The translations under genes and the position numbers were made by a program. Positions 44,124-57,360 of a stretch of 64,000 nucleotides of DNA are shown one piece after another. The stretch is from Davidsoniella eucalypti (lineage: Eukaryota > Ascomycota > Sordariomycetes > Microascales > Ceratocystidaceae): assembly GCA_004009845.1 (NCBI GenBank), contig RMBW01000118.1, positions 27,699-91,698 of the forward strand. The letters run 5' to 3'. Within the stretch, counting starts at the first letter, position 1, and every line of letters begins with the position of its first letter. The notes beneath the pieces are model-generated. The model had not been told where the DNA came from. It did not search any database and saw only the letters and a program-made list of their open reading frames with translations.

Positions 44124-46921
44124 AATCGCGCCCTCCTCCAAGGAAAAAAGCAAATATGCAGACAAAAGACAGGTAATCAGGTAAAAACTAGATAGGGTAT
44201 GGTTGAAAATAGTATAGCTTCATTCTTTGGCTAGTATACTATGGCTATTGTGTATTTCTAAATATTTTGTAGTATCAAGTCCAACTGCTATGCTTTAACC
44301 ATGACGTATTTTAGGAGTGCAGGTATGTTGTAACTTTACACGAAGTCACGTGAAGGCTATGGGTTGTCAGAAAAGTAGTTAACCCTTAGCTATGTCCGGT
44401 ATAAAGTTTCAACGCCAACATCCATGCCCGGCGCTTAAATGCAAAATCCTGTGTGAAGAAGCATTAAATTGTTTTTATCAATAAGCCACTCCTGTCACCG
44501 CCATTTCATGCTTTCTGTTCGTTTCGACTTGCTATAAAGTATTGCTATATTTTTTTTGTTAGTCACGAGTGATTATCTATCTGTCAGGCTCATTAAATTG
44601 GGATTCGACGGTGCTATCACAGTAGCATGTAATCCAGTCTTACAAGTAGCATCATCTTGTGATCGTGATCTGTGACTTGTCAGCAACTACTACTACGACT
44701 GTAGCTTGAGAAAAGGATGGTATTCACATACAGATATAAATTAATATCCATTGTTATGTACAACTAGTAATATGTAAATATGCACATGGTTATACAAACT
44801 TTCAACAAAAGAAACTGATGGTACCTGCTGCAGAAGATAGAAACCGACAACCTGATGGCGGCGAAGCCCTAATTTGTGACCTAACTTTAGCCGGTATGTT
44901 TGCGTTCGCTTCATGTTTCTACGGCCATGGAGTTTTCCGAATATCCAAGTTTCATGTTCAAATAAACCCTATAAAGCATGCTTGTCGCCCAGAAGAGAAC
45001 GTGTTCCTGGATAGGAAATAGATTCCTGCATTGCCCTCTTTTTAGCTCGCCAAATGGTCATGGTTCCATGTGTTTGAGTGGCCAAGTTAGTTCCGGATGT
45101 TCTGTAACTGCGACCTTGAGGGACAACTTTCTTCATCGTGACCTTCCTGTCTACCGGCCCTGATAGAACATGGCGCTGTTCCTGTATCATGCAATCGTCA
45201 TTAGTTCTTGATGCTTTGCTAGGACTTGGCATGCCATTTGGGTGATGTGATGTTTTGCGATTAGCACATTAAGCGCCGACTTTGTGCTGATCAATCTCAA
45301 GGGGCCAAGTATGGATTAAAGGCCTGAAAATGCAATTGCGGAGCGAATTGGCTTTGGGCTGACGTTTTCATCTTTTAGTGACTGTGAGGGTGATGAAAGG
45401 ATGAATGATACGAGGATGACTGGTTGTACACGACAGGTGACTTTTCGTATTCTTTCAATTATTTTTCAGCCATGTAGTTGTGATAAGAATAGATCGAGGT
45501 GGTCCTGCAATAATTTAATCGAAGATCAATTGAGGATCGCGATATAGCGGTACATATAATACAGCTATAAGACTGTATTCAACTCTATATGATCGGAGCC
45601 AGGTGGTTCAAGGCCTGTAGCCCAGTGAACATCAAACATCACTGCCTCTGGAAAGATACTGGGCAGTCAAAACTACAAGACAAAACTCTGAAGTATTCTT
45701 GAAGACCAAATATCACTCACCGAAATAGAGAAACGGATCTAGCTCCATAAGATTGATGATCTAAAAAAAAAAGAAAAAAGAGAAACGGATCGCTTTCATC
45801 ACAATAGGAATGAGTGTGGACGTTCCAATCCCAATTATTGGCTTACTTTCTTGATATGGCAAGAGCACTCGACAATCCTGGCGAACTAAATGTGCAATTG
45901 CAGTTATCACTTGCATCCTAGAACTTGGGCTTCATTTGTCCCCACAATTATCACACCCACGCACACTACTGCAGCCAATCACATCCCTGTAGCCTTAGCT
46001 GCGGCGCTTACAGTCCCGTCGCTGCAGCCAATCGCGGGGCAGGAGCGCCAGAAACTGCTGGCCATTGCCTGATTGGGAATCGGGAGTGCGGAACGTACCC
46101 TAGATGGAAGTAAGCTGATGTGTAGGTTGAACGTCGATACATCACGAAATGTCAGTCAAAAGCCTGGGAACGAAAATTATGCTGGGCCAATCACAAATGT
46201 AGCTGACACGGTCTTCTCGGCGTGAAATTTGCAGTGGAAGCTTCTGATTCGTTTTTTCCTTCCTCTTCGATATCGTCAACAGTCGTTTTAGTTGGCATTT
46301 CCTCGCCGCAGCTTCCGTAATACTACTGAACATAGCACATCTTGGCTGACCACCCTCTTGTTCCTACTGCTGCTCTTTGATATCGTCTGGTGTCTTGCTT
46401 GCACTCCTCAGCAGCCGCCCATATCAGGTCGCCAAAGGCTATATACTGACGAATAGCCCGCCGTCTCATGCATCGCCTCCTGGTTTGGTGCCGCCGTGTT
46501 TCGTTCCACTCTACAGCTTCATTTTTCTCAAAGGCCGGCCGTCCATAATAGGACTGCCAGTTCGTCCTTTGTCAGTTATTTCCTATTTGTCTATTACCAC
46601 TCTGCTGCACCTTTCTTCTTCTGTAGTCTGGACTGTCGCTTTTAGTAATAGCCGATGCTGGTCCCTGTATCAGAATCAAGTGTGTCTAAATCCGTGCCTG
46701 GGTTTGGTCTTTTGCTGTTACAGACCGGCGATCACATCTCAAATCTTACTGGAAAATCTAGAGCCTACAGGCCTCCATCTGCCCCATCAGCCTTTGACGC
46801 CCATCTTCAGGTCGGCACACGGTGAAGCATCGGCCATTTTTCACGCCGTTGCTTGCTTTGCTGGCGGGCTTTTAAAAGCGGCCGCCCTCGTTCTGTCTCC
46901 TGCTCCCTTTTCCTTTTCATC
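44124..46921. other. Divergent intergenic region
   Basis: About 2.8 kb between divergent SRS2 (-) and the membrane-protein gene (+). CACGTG occurs at 44347-44352. The last 500 bases before 46922 are CT-rich and contain an open frame (46377-46979) overlapping the next gene start in another frame; it lacks motifs and is more likely leader. No gene is supported. Confidence 0.4.
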
Positions 46922-48640
46922 ATGGGCCTATCGCTCTCTGCCTTTTGCTCTTCTTCTTCCTGTTCCTCTTGTGACATAGGCTCTCGCTCATTACTACCCC
47001 CGTTTACTACCCACGCTTTCATTCTTTCAATCTTCTTGCTGTCAACTCCAGTTGCTTCTTCTCCAGTCGCCATTGATATTGAGAACCGCGCTGTCTCAGC
47101 TAGATCCAGCACTGAAACAAACCTTTTGCCCGCCCAGATTGGTGGTATTGTTGGCTCGTACGCTGTATCACTTGTCATTGTTGCTTCTCTTCTTCTTGTG
47201 CTCTCCAAGCGCCGCCGTGACCGCATTGCTTCTCTTGACGAGCCCGAGCAATATCTTGACCCGTCCTTTGCTGCCAAGCATTTCTCACAGACTCGGTCGG
47301 ATAACCTTCCGCAGCTGCCTCAACACTTCTATCCACTAACACCTCGCAACGTACCTGGTGATCCCGTGGTCCTCTCGCTACGCACTCAAGGGCTTGGTCT
47401 TACTCTGCCTGCTCATTACGATTCTCCACAATCGTCCTTTGCTTCCAGAACTCCTCAGACGCCATCTGCCTCTACACCGCAGACATACGTGCCGCCAAAC
47501 CTCTCTCCCATATCACCTGTTTCTTCCAAACATACATTGGGTATTGACCTTTCGGTTGACCAGGCCATCGTCCTCGCAGATAAGAAAATGGCCGACGCAC
47601 AGCTCGAACAGATGTACAGACATGTCATGGAACATGAGGAGGCCAAGCGTCTTGGCCAGAGCCCCCCTCCGCTGCCCATCGACGAGCCTACAGGCATCGA
47701 CTCTCGTTTATCTACCTCGCAGAGAACTTCAACTTCTAGCAAGAAGGTCAGGGTCAAGCCTGGCTCTCTGAACCTCAGCGAAGCCACTCCCGCCGTCGAT
47801 AAGCAACAATCGAAGACCTCGGCTCTGCTCGGCCGCCTTCTCTCTCCTCGTAGCAAGAAGCCATCCAGGATTCTGTCTATCTCATCGCCCATCTTGACGC
47901 CAATGTCATCTACTTTCCCCCGGGACGCCCAGCAACTGAACGACATGACTCCTCGCACTTATGCTCCCGCATCGCCTCCACCTATCCCCAGCGATCAAAT
48001 GGGCTTCCCGCAACGTAATGCTCCATTTGTCCATGCTATCCAGCCCGACATCTCGCCCGACAGCACAGCAAGCATCGACGAGCGTCTTGAAGCCATGAAC
48101 ATGAACTCCGAAGAGAGCCCTCGCGGCATGCAATCTGCCGCCGTAGCGCAACAGCAGCATATGCCCGTTGGTCTTCCCGCATCTCCACGCTCTAGCACTG
48201 GCCAGTTCCCCGCACTACCGGCATCTCCCCGTGCCGGACGCTTCACGCAGACCTTTGTCCAGAACCCCAGTGCCGATGGCTCTACCCCTTCGCTGCCTTT
48301 GTCGCCCAAAACGACCAACGGCAGCTTCCGTGCCAATGCGCCATCGGCTGTACGCACAGGCGGAACTCTGCCACTGCGTGCTTACGACACTGGGCTGAAC
48401 ACCCCGCGCACTATCGAGCGTACGACCAAGCAGACTACGTTTGAGCGAACAGCACCGTTCTCGCCTATGAGTGCGCGCACTCCGGGTACTAGCGTGCCGT
48501 ATTCGCCCTACCAGCCTTTCTCGCCTGTCTTGCCTGTTACCCCGTCGCTGGTTACTCGTGAAGATCGCAAGCGCATGAAGAAGATGGCACCCAAGACGCC
48601 TACGGTCGAGATGGTTCGGAGCTCGGACGATATCTGGTAA
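46922..48640 (+). CDS. Conserved fungal single-pass membrane protein, unknown function
   Basis: The product is 572 aa from ATG 46922; the upstream in-frame sequence has no ATG. A hydrophobic segment at about residues 30-47 (HAFILSIFLLSTPVASS) could be a signal sequence. A clear membrane span lies at about 73-94 (IGGIVGSYAVSLVIVASLLL) and is followed at once by KRRRDR, predicting a cytosolic C-terminus. The tail is long, Pro/Ser/Thr-rich and disordered. It has one conserved helical block, VDQAIVLADKKMADAQLEQM then YRHVMEHEEAKRL (from about 209), which I recognise from a widespread ascomycete family of unknown function. Many SP and TP sites suggest phosphorylation. The extreme C-terminus ends EMVRSSDDIW. 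No enzymatic domain is visible. Confidence 0.8.
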   Translation: MGLSLSAFCSSSSCSSCDIGSRSLLPPFTTHAFILSIFLLSTPVASSPVAIDIENRAVSARSSTETNLLPAQIGGIVGSYAVSLVIVASLLLVLSKRRRDRIASLDEPEQYLDPSFAAKHFSQTRSDNLPQLPQHFYPLTPRNVPGDPVVLSLRTQGLGLTLPAHYDSPQSSFASRTPQTPSASTPQTYVPPNLSPISPVSSKHTLGIDLSVDQAIVLADKKMADAQLEQMYRHVMEHEEAKRLGQSPPPLPIDEPTGIDSRLSTSQRTSTSSKKVRVKPGSLNLSEATPAVDKQQSKTSALLGRLLSPRSKKPSRILSISSPILTPMSSTFPRDAQQLNDMTPRTYAPASPPPIPSDQMGFPQRNAPFVHAIQPDISPDSTASIDERLEAMNMNSEESPRGMQSAAVAQQQHMPVGLPASPRSSTGQFPALPASPRAGRFTQTFVQNPSADGSTPSLPLSPKTTNGSFRANAPSAVRTGGTLPLRAYDTGLNTPRTIERTTKQTTFERTAPFSPMSARTPGTSVPYSPYQPFSPVLPVTPSLVTREDRKRMKKMAPKTPTVEMVRSSDDIW

Positions 48641-51600
48641 CTCTGTCCATTCCATGATTCTGTTCTCTCGAATTAGTCGAATATTTCTTTGTCTTTATCG
48701 TTGTACGACGACACTATTCTTTTCTTTCTCATTACTTTTTCTTCGATTCGTACACTCGTTATAGCCTCTTCATGATACCAGTTCTTACTGCAATGCGACA
48801 CGGCTGCCCCGGATATAGTGCGGATGAAATTCGGCTGGGTTTTGGGGGGTTAATAGCTATCACTATGTGTAGCTTATGTTATTTACTACTTGTTTCTATC
48901 TCTCCTATGTTTTTTGTCCTGATCTATCAGTCATGTACCCCAATTTCTTGTTTAACTCTGATGTTTCTTTTCACTTATCTATTTGTCTGTTTGATAGCTG
49001 TTGATAAAGTTAATACCAACAATGGTCCAATATCTCCCTACATCACATTATTGCTTGAATAATAGTAGATATGTATGGCCGTGAAGGTTACAATGCATGA
49101 TAGGATGTCAAAGAATACTTTTCTTATTTTGGACTTTAATCAACTTTGAGAATTGTTGGATGGTGAGCTGTGGGTTCTTCTTTTCTATATCCATATATGC
49201 TAGTCTATGACTGCCGTCCAACTTCTACCCTGTGATGGAGTGTAACATTCAACTTCATGGAACCAAAGGTCGTCTTGTTTGACTTTATCAATGCAACACA
49301 TTAGGTAGTAAGTAATTGTTTAAAGAAAGGCCGGTTATCGGCAGTGACATTATGCTGAGAAGATAAGATACCTAGTGGGTGGCATTATTGAAGCGATCAG
49401 TAACTATTTACTAATACAGAAAGTAAACAGTCCAAATAATGACATGCAGGCCAACCCTCGAATCATTAGAGTTAGTGAAAGGTTGATATCTGAACCTACA
49501 CTTGTCACGTCATAATATTTTTCCAGTGGAAGAGTAAATATCTAAAGAATTAGAAATGTAACTAATTTCTCAAAAAAGTGCTGATACTGGCGAGCACGTG
49601 AATCTATCATATCGTGCCATCGATTACGGTCATCATAGGCAGCGAGCACTATATCAGCATATTAAAGTCCACTCCTGAGCTGAGGACAAATCGGTATCTC
49701 CTCCTCATTGACGTTAACCTTAGTAGGGATAATATAACTACATATCCTTGCTAAAGCTTCAGCTCAAGCCATGTGTGAACCATTCGGCATGATCAAACCA
49801 TACAAATTATCGAATCAAGAACAGCGGTGTTTTAGCATTTTGAGTCAATGAGTGGTAGAGCGAGCTACGTAGTGGGAACATAGAGTAGTAGTATAAAGAT
49901 ACAATAGTAGGATGATTTGCACGACCATTACCTGTTTGTGCTGCCGAGTGCTACTCGACCTTGAGATAGTCTATGTCGGTTTAGTCTTAGTCTGTGACGA
50001 GTCCCACAGTAGAGTTTTCCAATAGAGTGAAGATCTTAAGCTCGTAGTACAACATTGATAAGGTCTTGGATGGAACTGGAATAACCCATGAAGACAGACA
50101 TTCTGCCGGTATATACTGATACCTGTAGTACTTCCTGTTCATCCTTTATTTGATTTGAATAGCATTCAACTAGATAGTGTACGTTATTACTATAAAGACT
50201 TGATATTGCATGATACAATTGCATTGTCTCTATGCTATGTTACTAGTCAACTCTAAGCTCATGTGTAGTATTGTTTTCTAAGTTTCCATGTACCATAAAC
50301 TTTTGCAACTCGAATCCTGTGTTCAAATTGAGATAGGTAGTATAAACGTAGCATAGACCAACATAAAGAAAACATATGTATTGCGCAGTATGATGTGCCA
50401 GACTACGTAATTGCGGTACATGGACGAAAGAGGAAGTAGAGGGGCGCCTGAAGCTTTATGTAGTATTGTATGGAATTTTTTATACTTCACCCCATAGACA
50501 TCATCATGTTGATCACATATATATGTAGATGTGTGTGTACACATGCTATGTCTGTTCACAAGAAGGGTGTTAATTCTACTTCCTGTGACACTTTTGAATG
50601 GCAAAACATGTGAATATCAGGCGAGAGTGGGATGTGTCGGCGGAAAGGCGGGTGGGAAACCATAGTCGGAAGGTATTGTGAAAATCAAAAGAACGAGAGA
50701 GGCGATGATGGAGGGGTGCATGTGAAGGGGAGAAAAAAGAAAGAGGCGTGGCGACGGTGGAGGGGGGTGTATGCAACTTTGTGTTAAACAAAAGTATATC
50801 TAACCGAACACTTGGATATTGAATGACATGTACAGAAAAGGACCCAGGTAAGCTATGAATTCTAGCCGGCTCCCACGCTCTACTGTTCCATGCGTTTTTG
50901 ACGGAAGGCGAATGGCAGAGAGAACTCGGAGATGGGCAGGAATGGGAAATGATCTGTTCGATGGCTGTGCTCTTTTGCATTCAAAGTGGGAGTAGGAAAA
51001 GGATTGAGGTTCCGGAGGGTGGGCAGATATGACCGAGTATATTTTCATGAAGAAAAGGGCCATAAGAGCACCATAAAAGGATGGCTATTATGAAGATGCG
51101 GTAAATTATTACTACGGGGGTATGAGGATTGAGAGGCAATCCCGGCTGATGAGCACATTTCGTAATAGAAGCAGTTGATCTGTGGCCCATCGGAGTGAAA
51201 CTCTCAAAACAGGCGCATATAGTCTCACGGTACTAGACCTCATGCATGAGATCTTCTGTGGCTACAAAAACAGTCGAAAGTCAACTTGGGAATTGATCCC
51301 CCAACAAGCAAGCCAACAAACACGAACTACCGAGACGGCGATCCCAAATGGACCGGTGTTTCAAGCTCGTCTGCTTGTTGCGACAGCGTAGGTGGCGTGA
51401 TGTCATGCTGTTCTCCGGCAGCGAGGCGAAGAGAAGTGAGCAAAAGTGAAGCAAGTAGTCTTACGTGCAGTCCACGTGATCTCGTACAACACGACGCCAC
51501 GAGTAAGTGACAATGGAAGATCAGCGTGGCGTTGCAGCTTCTAACCCTTGTTGGTTGCACTATAACCAGCCGTCGGATCCGTTCCTTCCGCGTAGAAAGG

Positions 51601-53877
51601 AAGGAAAAGCAGAAAACGAAAAAGAAAAAGAAAAAGAAAGTATACTAGGAGTGAAATGCGGAATTCACTCAAAGTGCCCCTTGCTAGCTAGCAGGAGCGG
51701 AAAAGAACAGGAGTTCTGGTTGGAAAGTAACAGAGAAGAACAACATCAATCAGTGCCTGTGGATGCATTCTATGCCTGTTCAATCCGAGTCATGGTGCTC
51801 TGTTAGGTGGTTCTGTTTATTATTATGTTATTATTATCTTGTTCCTCTGAAGGACAACAGAAAAATAACAACCAAAACAAGAAAGGCAAGGAATCTACAA
51901 CATGTTGAGCAGAATTCCAAGGGCAAGGTAAAAAAAAAAAAAAGAATAAAAAAAGAATAAAATAAAACTGGCCCCAGAAAAGGCCAAAGTCGGCCCACGG
52001 GCGGACTAGAATCATACGATAATTCCTGTGCATCTTGCCATCATGTCGATTTCTCTTCTCCTTTCAGGCCCTTCCAGACTTTCGACTTTCAATCTTATTT
52101 TCATCTTCATATTTTGCTCGCCTCAACCTATCGTCTCAGGAAGTCGACCGCGCCATTGTGAAATATCTCTTTTTCGATGAAGACTGTATAGAGAACTTTA
52201 CTAGCTGTTTTTACCTGCCGTTTTGCTATTGGTGCTATTTTATTCTTATTTTATCAAAACGCTATATCCTGGAAGCGCAATCCTCAACTGTACAGCCTTC
52301 TGGAAGCATAGCTTGGAATTAGAGTGCGTATTGCTATATTGAAGAACTTGCTGCTGCTTATGGCATAGAGCAGAGGCCTACACATATATCCCTCTGGTAA
52401 GTTCTTGTTGGTTTGCTATTCATAGTATCGTCGTGTTTCCTTGTTGGGTGAGGCCGGATCGAGTGAAAAGGGTAGCAGTGCTGCCTTTTTCACTGCCGTA
52501 GCTCCTTTTCTCCGATGAAAGCTGTCCGAGACTCCTTCAGCGTTCTTCAAGCGACGATGCCGGGAGGTAGATTTGCGGTGATTGCTGGATATTTGGCCAG
52601 TCTGTAGAATAGGCGTGCACATGCACTGCGTTATATGCTGTAAGCCCCGGCAGAGGCCTTTGGTTTTAGTATCACGTTGCTTGCTGTGATTGCTGGCGCT
52701 GTCGCACTGCGGACCGAGGGCTGCTCGGAAATAAATAGCCATTAGCCTTGTGGCTCCTGCCACGGCTGGCCGCTAGTTAGCGCTGTTAGGGTCTTCTGTT
52801 AGTAGGACGACCGCTGCCAGGCTTCTAATTCCAGCCCTCCATAGCTCTGCTATAGCAAGACCAGACAGCTAAAAACAAGGCCCCCAAAGCTGTCCGCCGT
52901 TGGCCGCGTCCGACAATTCGGAGTCGGATTGACTGCTGCACAACAGGCCAGTTCAGTTGGTGTCGTGTTTTCCCTTTTGTTTTGCCGGCCTTTTTCCTAG
53001 CCTGGTCTTCCTTTATCATCGCAAGTGCTAGATTCTACGGCTGCTTCACCAAGACGCTAAACGCAGAAAAAAACACCAACAACAGCTGAGAACAAGAGTC
53101 GGCATTAGGCTAAACCTTTGTTTGTCCCAGTTTGTTGTTCGTTGCCTTTGCTTGGTGTACTATTTGCTTGGTGCCCTCGGCATAGAAACGTCAAACCCGC
53201 GCTCTTCTGGCTTCATCACACTCCCCTCTCATACGATTATCTTCACGAGCCTTGTCCAGTATCTACCAGCTATCTAGCTCGGGTTCTAACCGCACGCCCT
53301 CTGTGCTCTTTTTCTTTTTTCAGCCTGAAGAAACAAGAGCCTAAGCCTGCGCTTGAGCCCAAGACTGAGAGCTGCTCGGCCGCATCAACACCTCTGTAGC
53401 TTCCTCAAGTGCTCTGGCACTCTATCTGACTGGCTGTCATCGCGCTCTATCGCTGGCCTGTTTGCTCCCTCTGCAATCACATCCGCTTCCGATCGACCCC
53501 CCGGGGGCCATCAGATGTCAGGCCACTATTGCATAATTCTCTAGTTGTTGTTGCATTACCGCTTCTAGGCCCTCGTAAAGGCCTGTTTCTGTTTCTGTTT
53601 CTGTTCCTCTGTCTCCGGATTCGACATCTGCCGCCGTCGTTACTAGTCTCTGGCCCCAATCTTGGATCTGCTGTCCTGAGTCTGTCTATTGTGACTCTGC
53701 GCTACTATTCGCTGCGATTCGTGGCGCTCTCCCCCCCCCCCCCCCCCTTTGGATTTCTAGCCAACAACAACAACAAAACACACAAGACACAAGCCCTAGT
53801 ATAGCCATCGTCTGTCGCGACTAACTGAAGTAGGTGTGCATAGTCTAGCCCATTGTCCACCCCATCCATCATCCATT
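48641..53877. other. Long gene-poor region upstream of sre1
   Basis: About 5.2 kb without a supported gene. 48650-50600 is AT-rich. 50650-51600 has motif-less frames on both strands. Simple tracts occur at 51618-51640 (AAAAAG units) and 51930-51965 (A-rich). From about 53000 to the ATG at 53878 the sequence is pyrimidine-rich and probably the Sre1 leader. It contains a nine-codon upstream ORF at 53514-53543 if transcribed. CACGTG occurs at 49595 and 51473. Confidence 0.4.
53731..53747 (+). repeat. 17-C homopolymer upstream of sre1
   Basis: This is an unbroken run of 17 cytosines, 131 bases before the Sre1 ATG. The opposite strand is an uninterrupted G-run capable of G-quadruplex formation. 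If it is inside the leader it would be an i-motif-prone or protein-bound poly(rC) tract. Exact length should be treated with caution because homopolymers are error-prone. Confidence 0.75.
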
Positions 53878-56800
53878 ATGGCTGCCCAGCAGCAGGATCA
53901 TAGCACTTCTGCTGCCTCCGATGTCAATGCCAAGTCCGCGACCAGTGCTGGTCCTGACTCCGTTACTACCTTTTCTGGTTCTATCACATCAGCGTTAGCA
54001 CCTTCAGTAGCAGAAGTTGTTGGTGGCAGTAGTGATGATAGCCCTGGTGCTGGTGGTGCCAATGGCGTCAATGCAGACACCCCTAGTATTCAAAGACAGC
54101 AGGACGGAAACCTCTATTCCGGATTGAATATAGACCTGCAGTCGTCTGCTTCCTTTGCCGGAGCAAGCACCGTCACTTCTCAGGTTCCAGACCAACCGCA
54201 AAATAATCTGTCTCAGCTCTCACCCCAGCTGCCATCATCCCAACCTGAGGCGACTACTACGACTACTACTACTACTACTACTACTACCACTACCGCTGCT
54301 TCTAATACTGGGCCTACGACCACCAGGGCCACTTCTGCTTCCGCTTCTGCTACTTCGTCTTCTGTTCTTGCAAATCAGCAACAACCTAGCGCAGGCGGAT
54401 ATCACCAGCCTGTCGACGATGGCGAGCCTTCGTTCAGCGATAACCTTGAAGACATAAACAACAACCTGCCCGCGAACCACTCATCGTCAGGTCCTGCGCA
54501 GCCTCCTCCACACAGCTTTAACAACCTCAATCTCAATTTCCAGGTTTGGCCCTTTGCTTCTACTCCGTCATTCACTACTTCTTACGCTGGTAGCCCTATT
54601 CCCACTAGCATAGCGACCCCCGGATCCTCGGGCTATCCAGGTGCTTGGGATCTCAGCGCACTCACCCAACTTCAGCAACAGCAACAGCTCCAACAGATCC
54701 AGCAATTACAGCTGCAAAACCTCTTTCCATTCGCTCCATCACTGGCCGCAGCTGCGTTTGCCCCCCAGACCTTTGCAAACCTACCCAGTTCTGGTTCTGG
54801 ACTTGACAGCCTATCACCTGAAGCTATCGCTAAACTCACGCCTGCGCAGCTTGACCGTCTTAAACAGATCAAAATGCCACCGCCTCACTTGCGATATCAC
54901 TCACCAACCGGTGCTACAACATTGGGATCCCCTGAAGATAACTACTTCCACGCCATGTCGTCTTCAGATCGCGATGCCACCAAGTCCTCGTTCTCCAATA
55001 GAAAGCGCAAAGCTTCTGCAGATGATGAGGAAGAAGACGACGACGATGAAGAGACTGGCCCTGTTAAGAAGACTGCACACAACATGATCGAAAAGAGATA
55101 CCGGACAAATCTTAACGACAAGATCGCATCCCTACGCGATTCCGTCCCCAGTCTGCGCATTATGTCAAAGAGTGCCCGTGGAGAAGATACTACTGAAGAT
55201 CGCGAAGAACTACACGGATTAACACCAGCACACAAGCTAAACAAAGCTACGGTAAGTTGTCTCGGCGTACACTTGAATATGAATCTAGCTTTTCTAACAC
55301 ACTAGGCGCAGGTTCTGAGCAAAGCTACAGAGTACATTAGGCACTTGGAGAAACGAAACAACCGTCTCATTGATGAAAACCTCGCTATGCAACAACGCAT
55401 ACAAGCCTTCGAAAAGCTATTCATGGCTAGTGCTATCAACGGCTCTATGCCTTTACCAACCAATATCTCGCCGATGCAGTATGCCGCTGCCGCCGCCGCT
55501 GCCGCCGCCGCCTCTCAAGATCCTTCCAAGTTCATGAGCCACCAGATGGAACAAGCCCACGCCCCCGAAGCACCAGTAGTTGGGATGATCCCCATCCCCG
55601 ATGAAATGAAACGTCTTCTTCAAGCACAAATGCAGGGCCAGCCATACCCTGTTGCGCAACAACAGTTCACCGCGACGGCGGGAGGCAATCGTCAACAAAC
55701 AATCCAGCAACAACAACAAATGCAGCAGGGACGCTACCAAAACGGAAACAATATCGGCAAGCTGATGGTCGGCTCGCTTGCCGGCCTCATGTTCATTGAG
55801 GCTCTACGTGAGGACGAACAGAGCACTGATGAGCCGGAAGGCCGTGGACTTTCTGCTCTACCGGTAACCCTTATCAGATCTGCTATATCCCACCTGAATA
55901 TCAACATGATGGGATATCACATGCTAGCATCTCAAGTATTGTTCACAGTTAAGATTTTGCTGTTGGTCGGTATTTTGATCTCGGTGCTAGCTCCGATGGT
56001 CTTCAACCGCAACACTAAGAGCCAAAAAGAAGCATCACAGTCTCATGAAGCACCCATGGAGTCTTTGGTGGCATCGCCAGACCAGTCAAGGAAGCAAAAG
56101 TGGGCGCTGTTGACACGTGATGAGTGGTTTCCTAGTCCCACAAGCATTGTTGCTGAGATGGTTGGCGTCACTGCCAAATGTATTGAGGCTCTCATCTGTT
56201 CATTCTTTGGGGCACATATGGTACAGATACTCTTCCGTCGTTCGGATGAACGACGGGAAGAGATTAACAGTGTATGGTGTAACATAGTTGATGCGCAGCT
56301 TTCTGGTAGCGATGATGATGTGAACGTGCGACGTCTTCTCTTCACATTTTTTGCTTGTATGGTCATACCTAAAACACCTTACCGACTCATGCGTAAAGCG
56401 GTCCATATCCGATTGATTTCTGCCCAGCTCGGCCTCAAGAACATCCCTTTTGCCCACTCCTTCTTTGCCTCTATTTCTTCTTCCTACTGGAATGAGGCTA
56501 GTCAACTACGCCGTGCCCTCAACAAAGTCCGCGAAGCTTACCCCGATACCAAGAGCGAAGCGGAGAATGACTTGTCAGACCACTTCTCACTTCTACTTGA
56601 CCAGCCTTGTGCACATGTCCTCACCGATAACATCATTGCCAAGACAGCTCGCCAAGTCTATAACTATAGCAGTGATAGCGAAGAAACCGTCGAGATGGAA
56701 TGCCTAGCACTGGACTACACTGCTGCATTTTGGTCTGAGGCCATTCTCAATGATACACTAGTTCTGAGTCTTGCCACAGATATGGAGTCTGCAACAGCAC

Positions 56801-57360
56801 AGAACGACGCAAGCAACATCATTGACTTGGCTATCAAAGCTGCACCGGTTGGATCATACGCTCAGACACAGGCTATGATTGCGCGGGCGCTTCTAATAGA
56901 GAAGAAGCGTGGGTTCTACATTGCGTCTTCGATCAAGTTGCTAAATCAGGCTGATGTTCCATCAGACGAACTCAACGCGGCACTACAATGCGCCATTACT
57001 CTAGCTCTACTACGTAAGCGTTCGGCATCGGATGAGCCCCTCTCAGTTCCCATGTACACCATCTCTAGCTGCACGACAAGCAATAAGTCTCTCCTTGGAT
57101 TCGTGGCAACCTTCAAGATTATGGAGGAGCTTTTCGAGGAGATCTCGGCGTCCAAGTCATATCGACAGGCTGTCGAGCTTCTAGCTGGCAATCTACGTGT
57201 CTGGATTGGTGGAAATCAAGGCGCCGCTTGTGGACTTAATGAACAGCTACGCATGGATCTAGTTGGCAGATGCCTCGGTATTGCAAAGGCAGTGGTTGGT
57301 ATGGAGATTGATTCGGGTTATGGGAGCACCAGTGATCGTGACGGACAAACGTCTTCATGA
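53878..57360 (+). CDS. sre1: Sre1/SREBP-family membrane-bound bHLH transcription factor
   Basis: This is a sterol- and oxygen-responsive regulator: an ER-membrane precursor whose released N-terminus activates ergosterol and hypoxia genes. Exons are 53878-55251 and 55312-57360, giving 1140 aa. The N-terminal 390 residues are a Ser/Thr/Gln-rich activation-type region with a poly-Thr tract (54255-54293) and Gln repeats. An acidic run then precedes the bHLH-zip from about residue 398: AHNMIEKRYRTNLNDKIASL carries the SREBP-specific Tyr in RYR. The intron falls just before helix 2, VLSKATEYIRHLEKRNNRL. Two hydrophobic segments follow, at about 608-621 (weak) and 667-689 (VKILLLVGILISVLAPMVF). The remainder matches the fungal SREBP C-terminal region (DUF2014). 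The exon 2 acceptor is a tandem choice, 55306 or 55312. I favour the latter because the helix 2 sequence is then uninterrupted. Confidence 0.95.
54252..54293 (+). repeat. Coding ACT microsatellite (poly-Thr)
   Basis: About 13-14 near-perfect ACT/ACC/ACG triplets encode a threonine run inside the N-terminal region of Sre1. As triplets they can change length without a frameshift, so length variation between isolates is plausible. Confidence 0.85.

Noticed and set aside
46377..46979. 200-codon plus-strand open frame before the membrane-protein gene.
   Set aside because: It overlaps the start of the 46922 gene in another frame, shows no motif or signal, and has the CT-rich composition of a leader.
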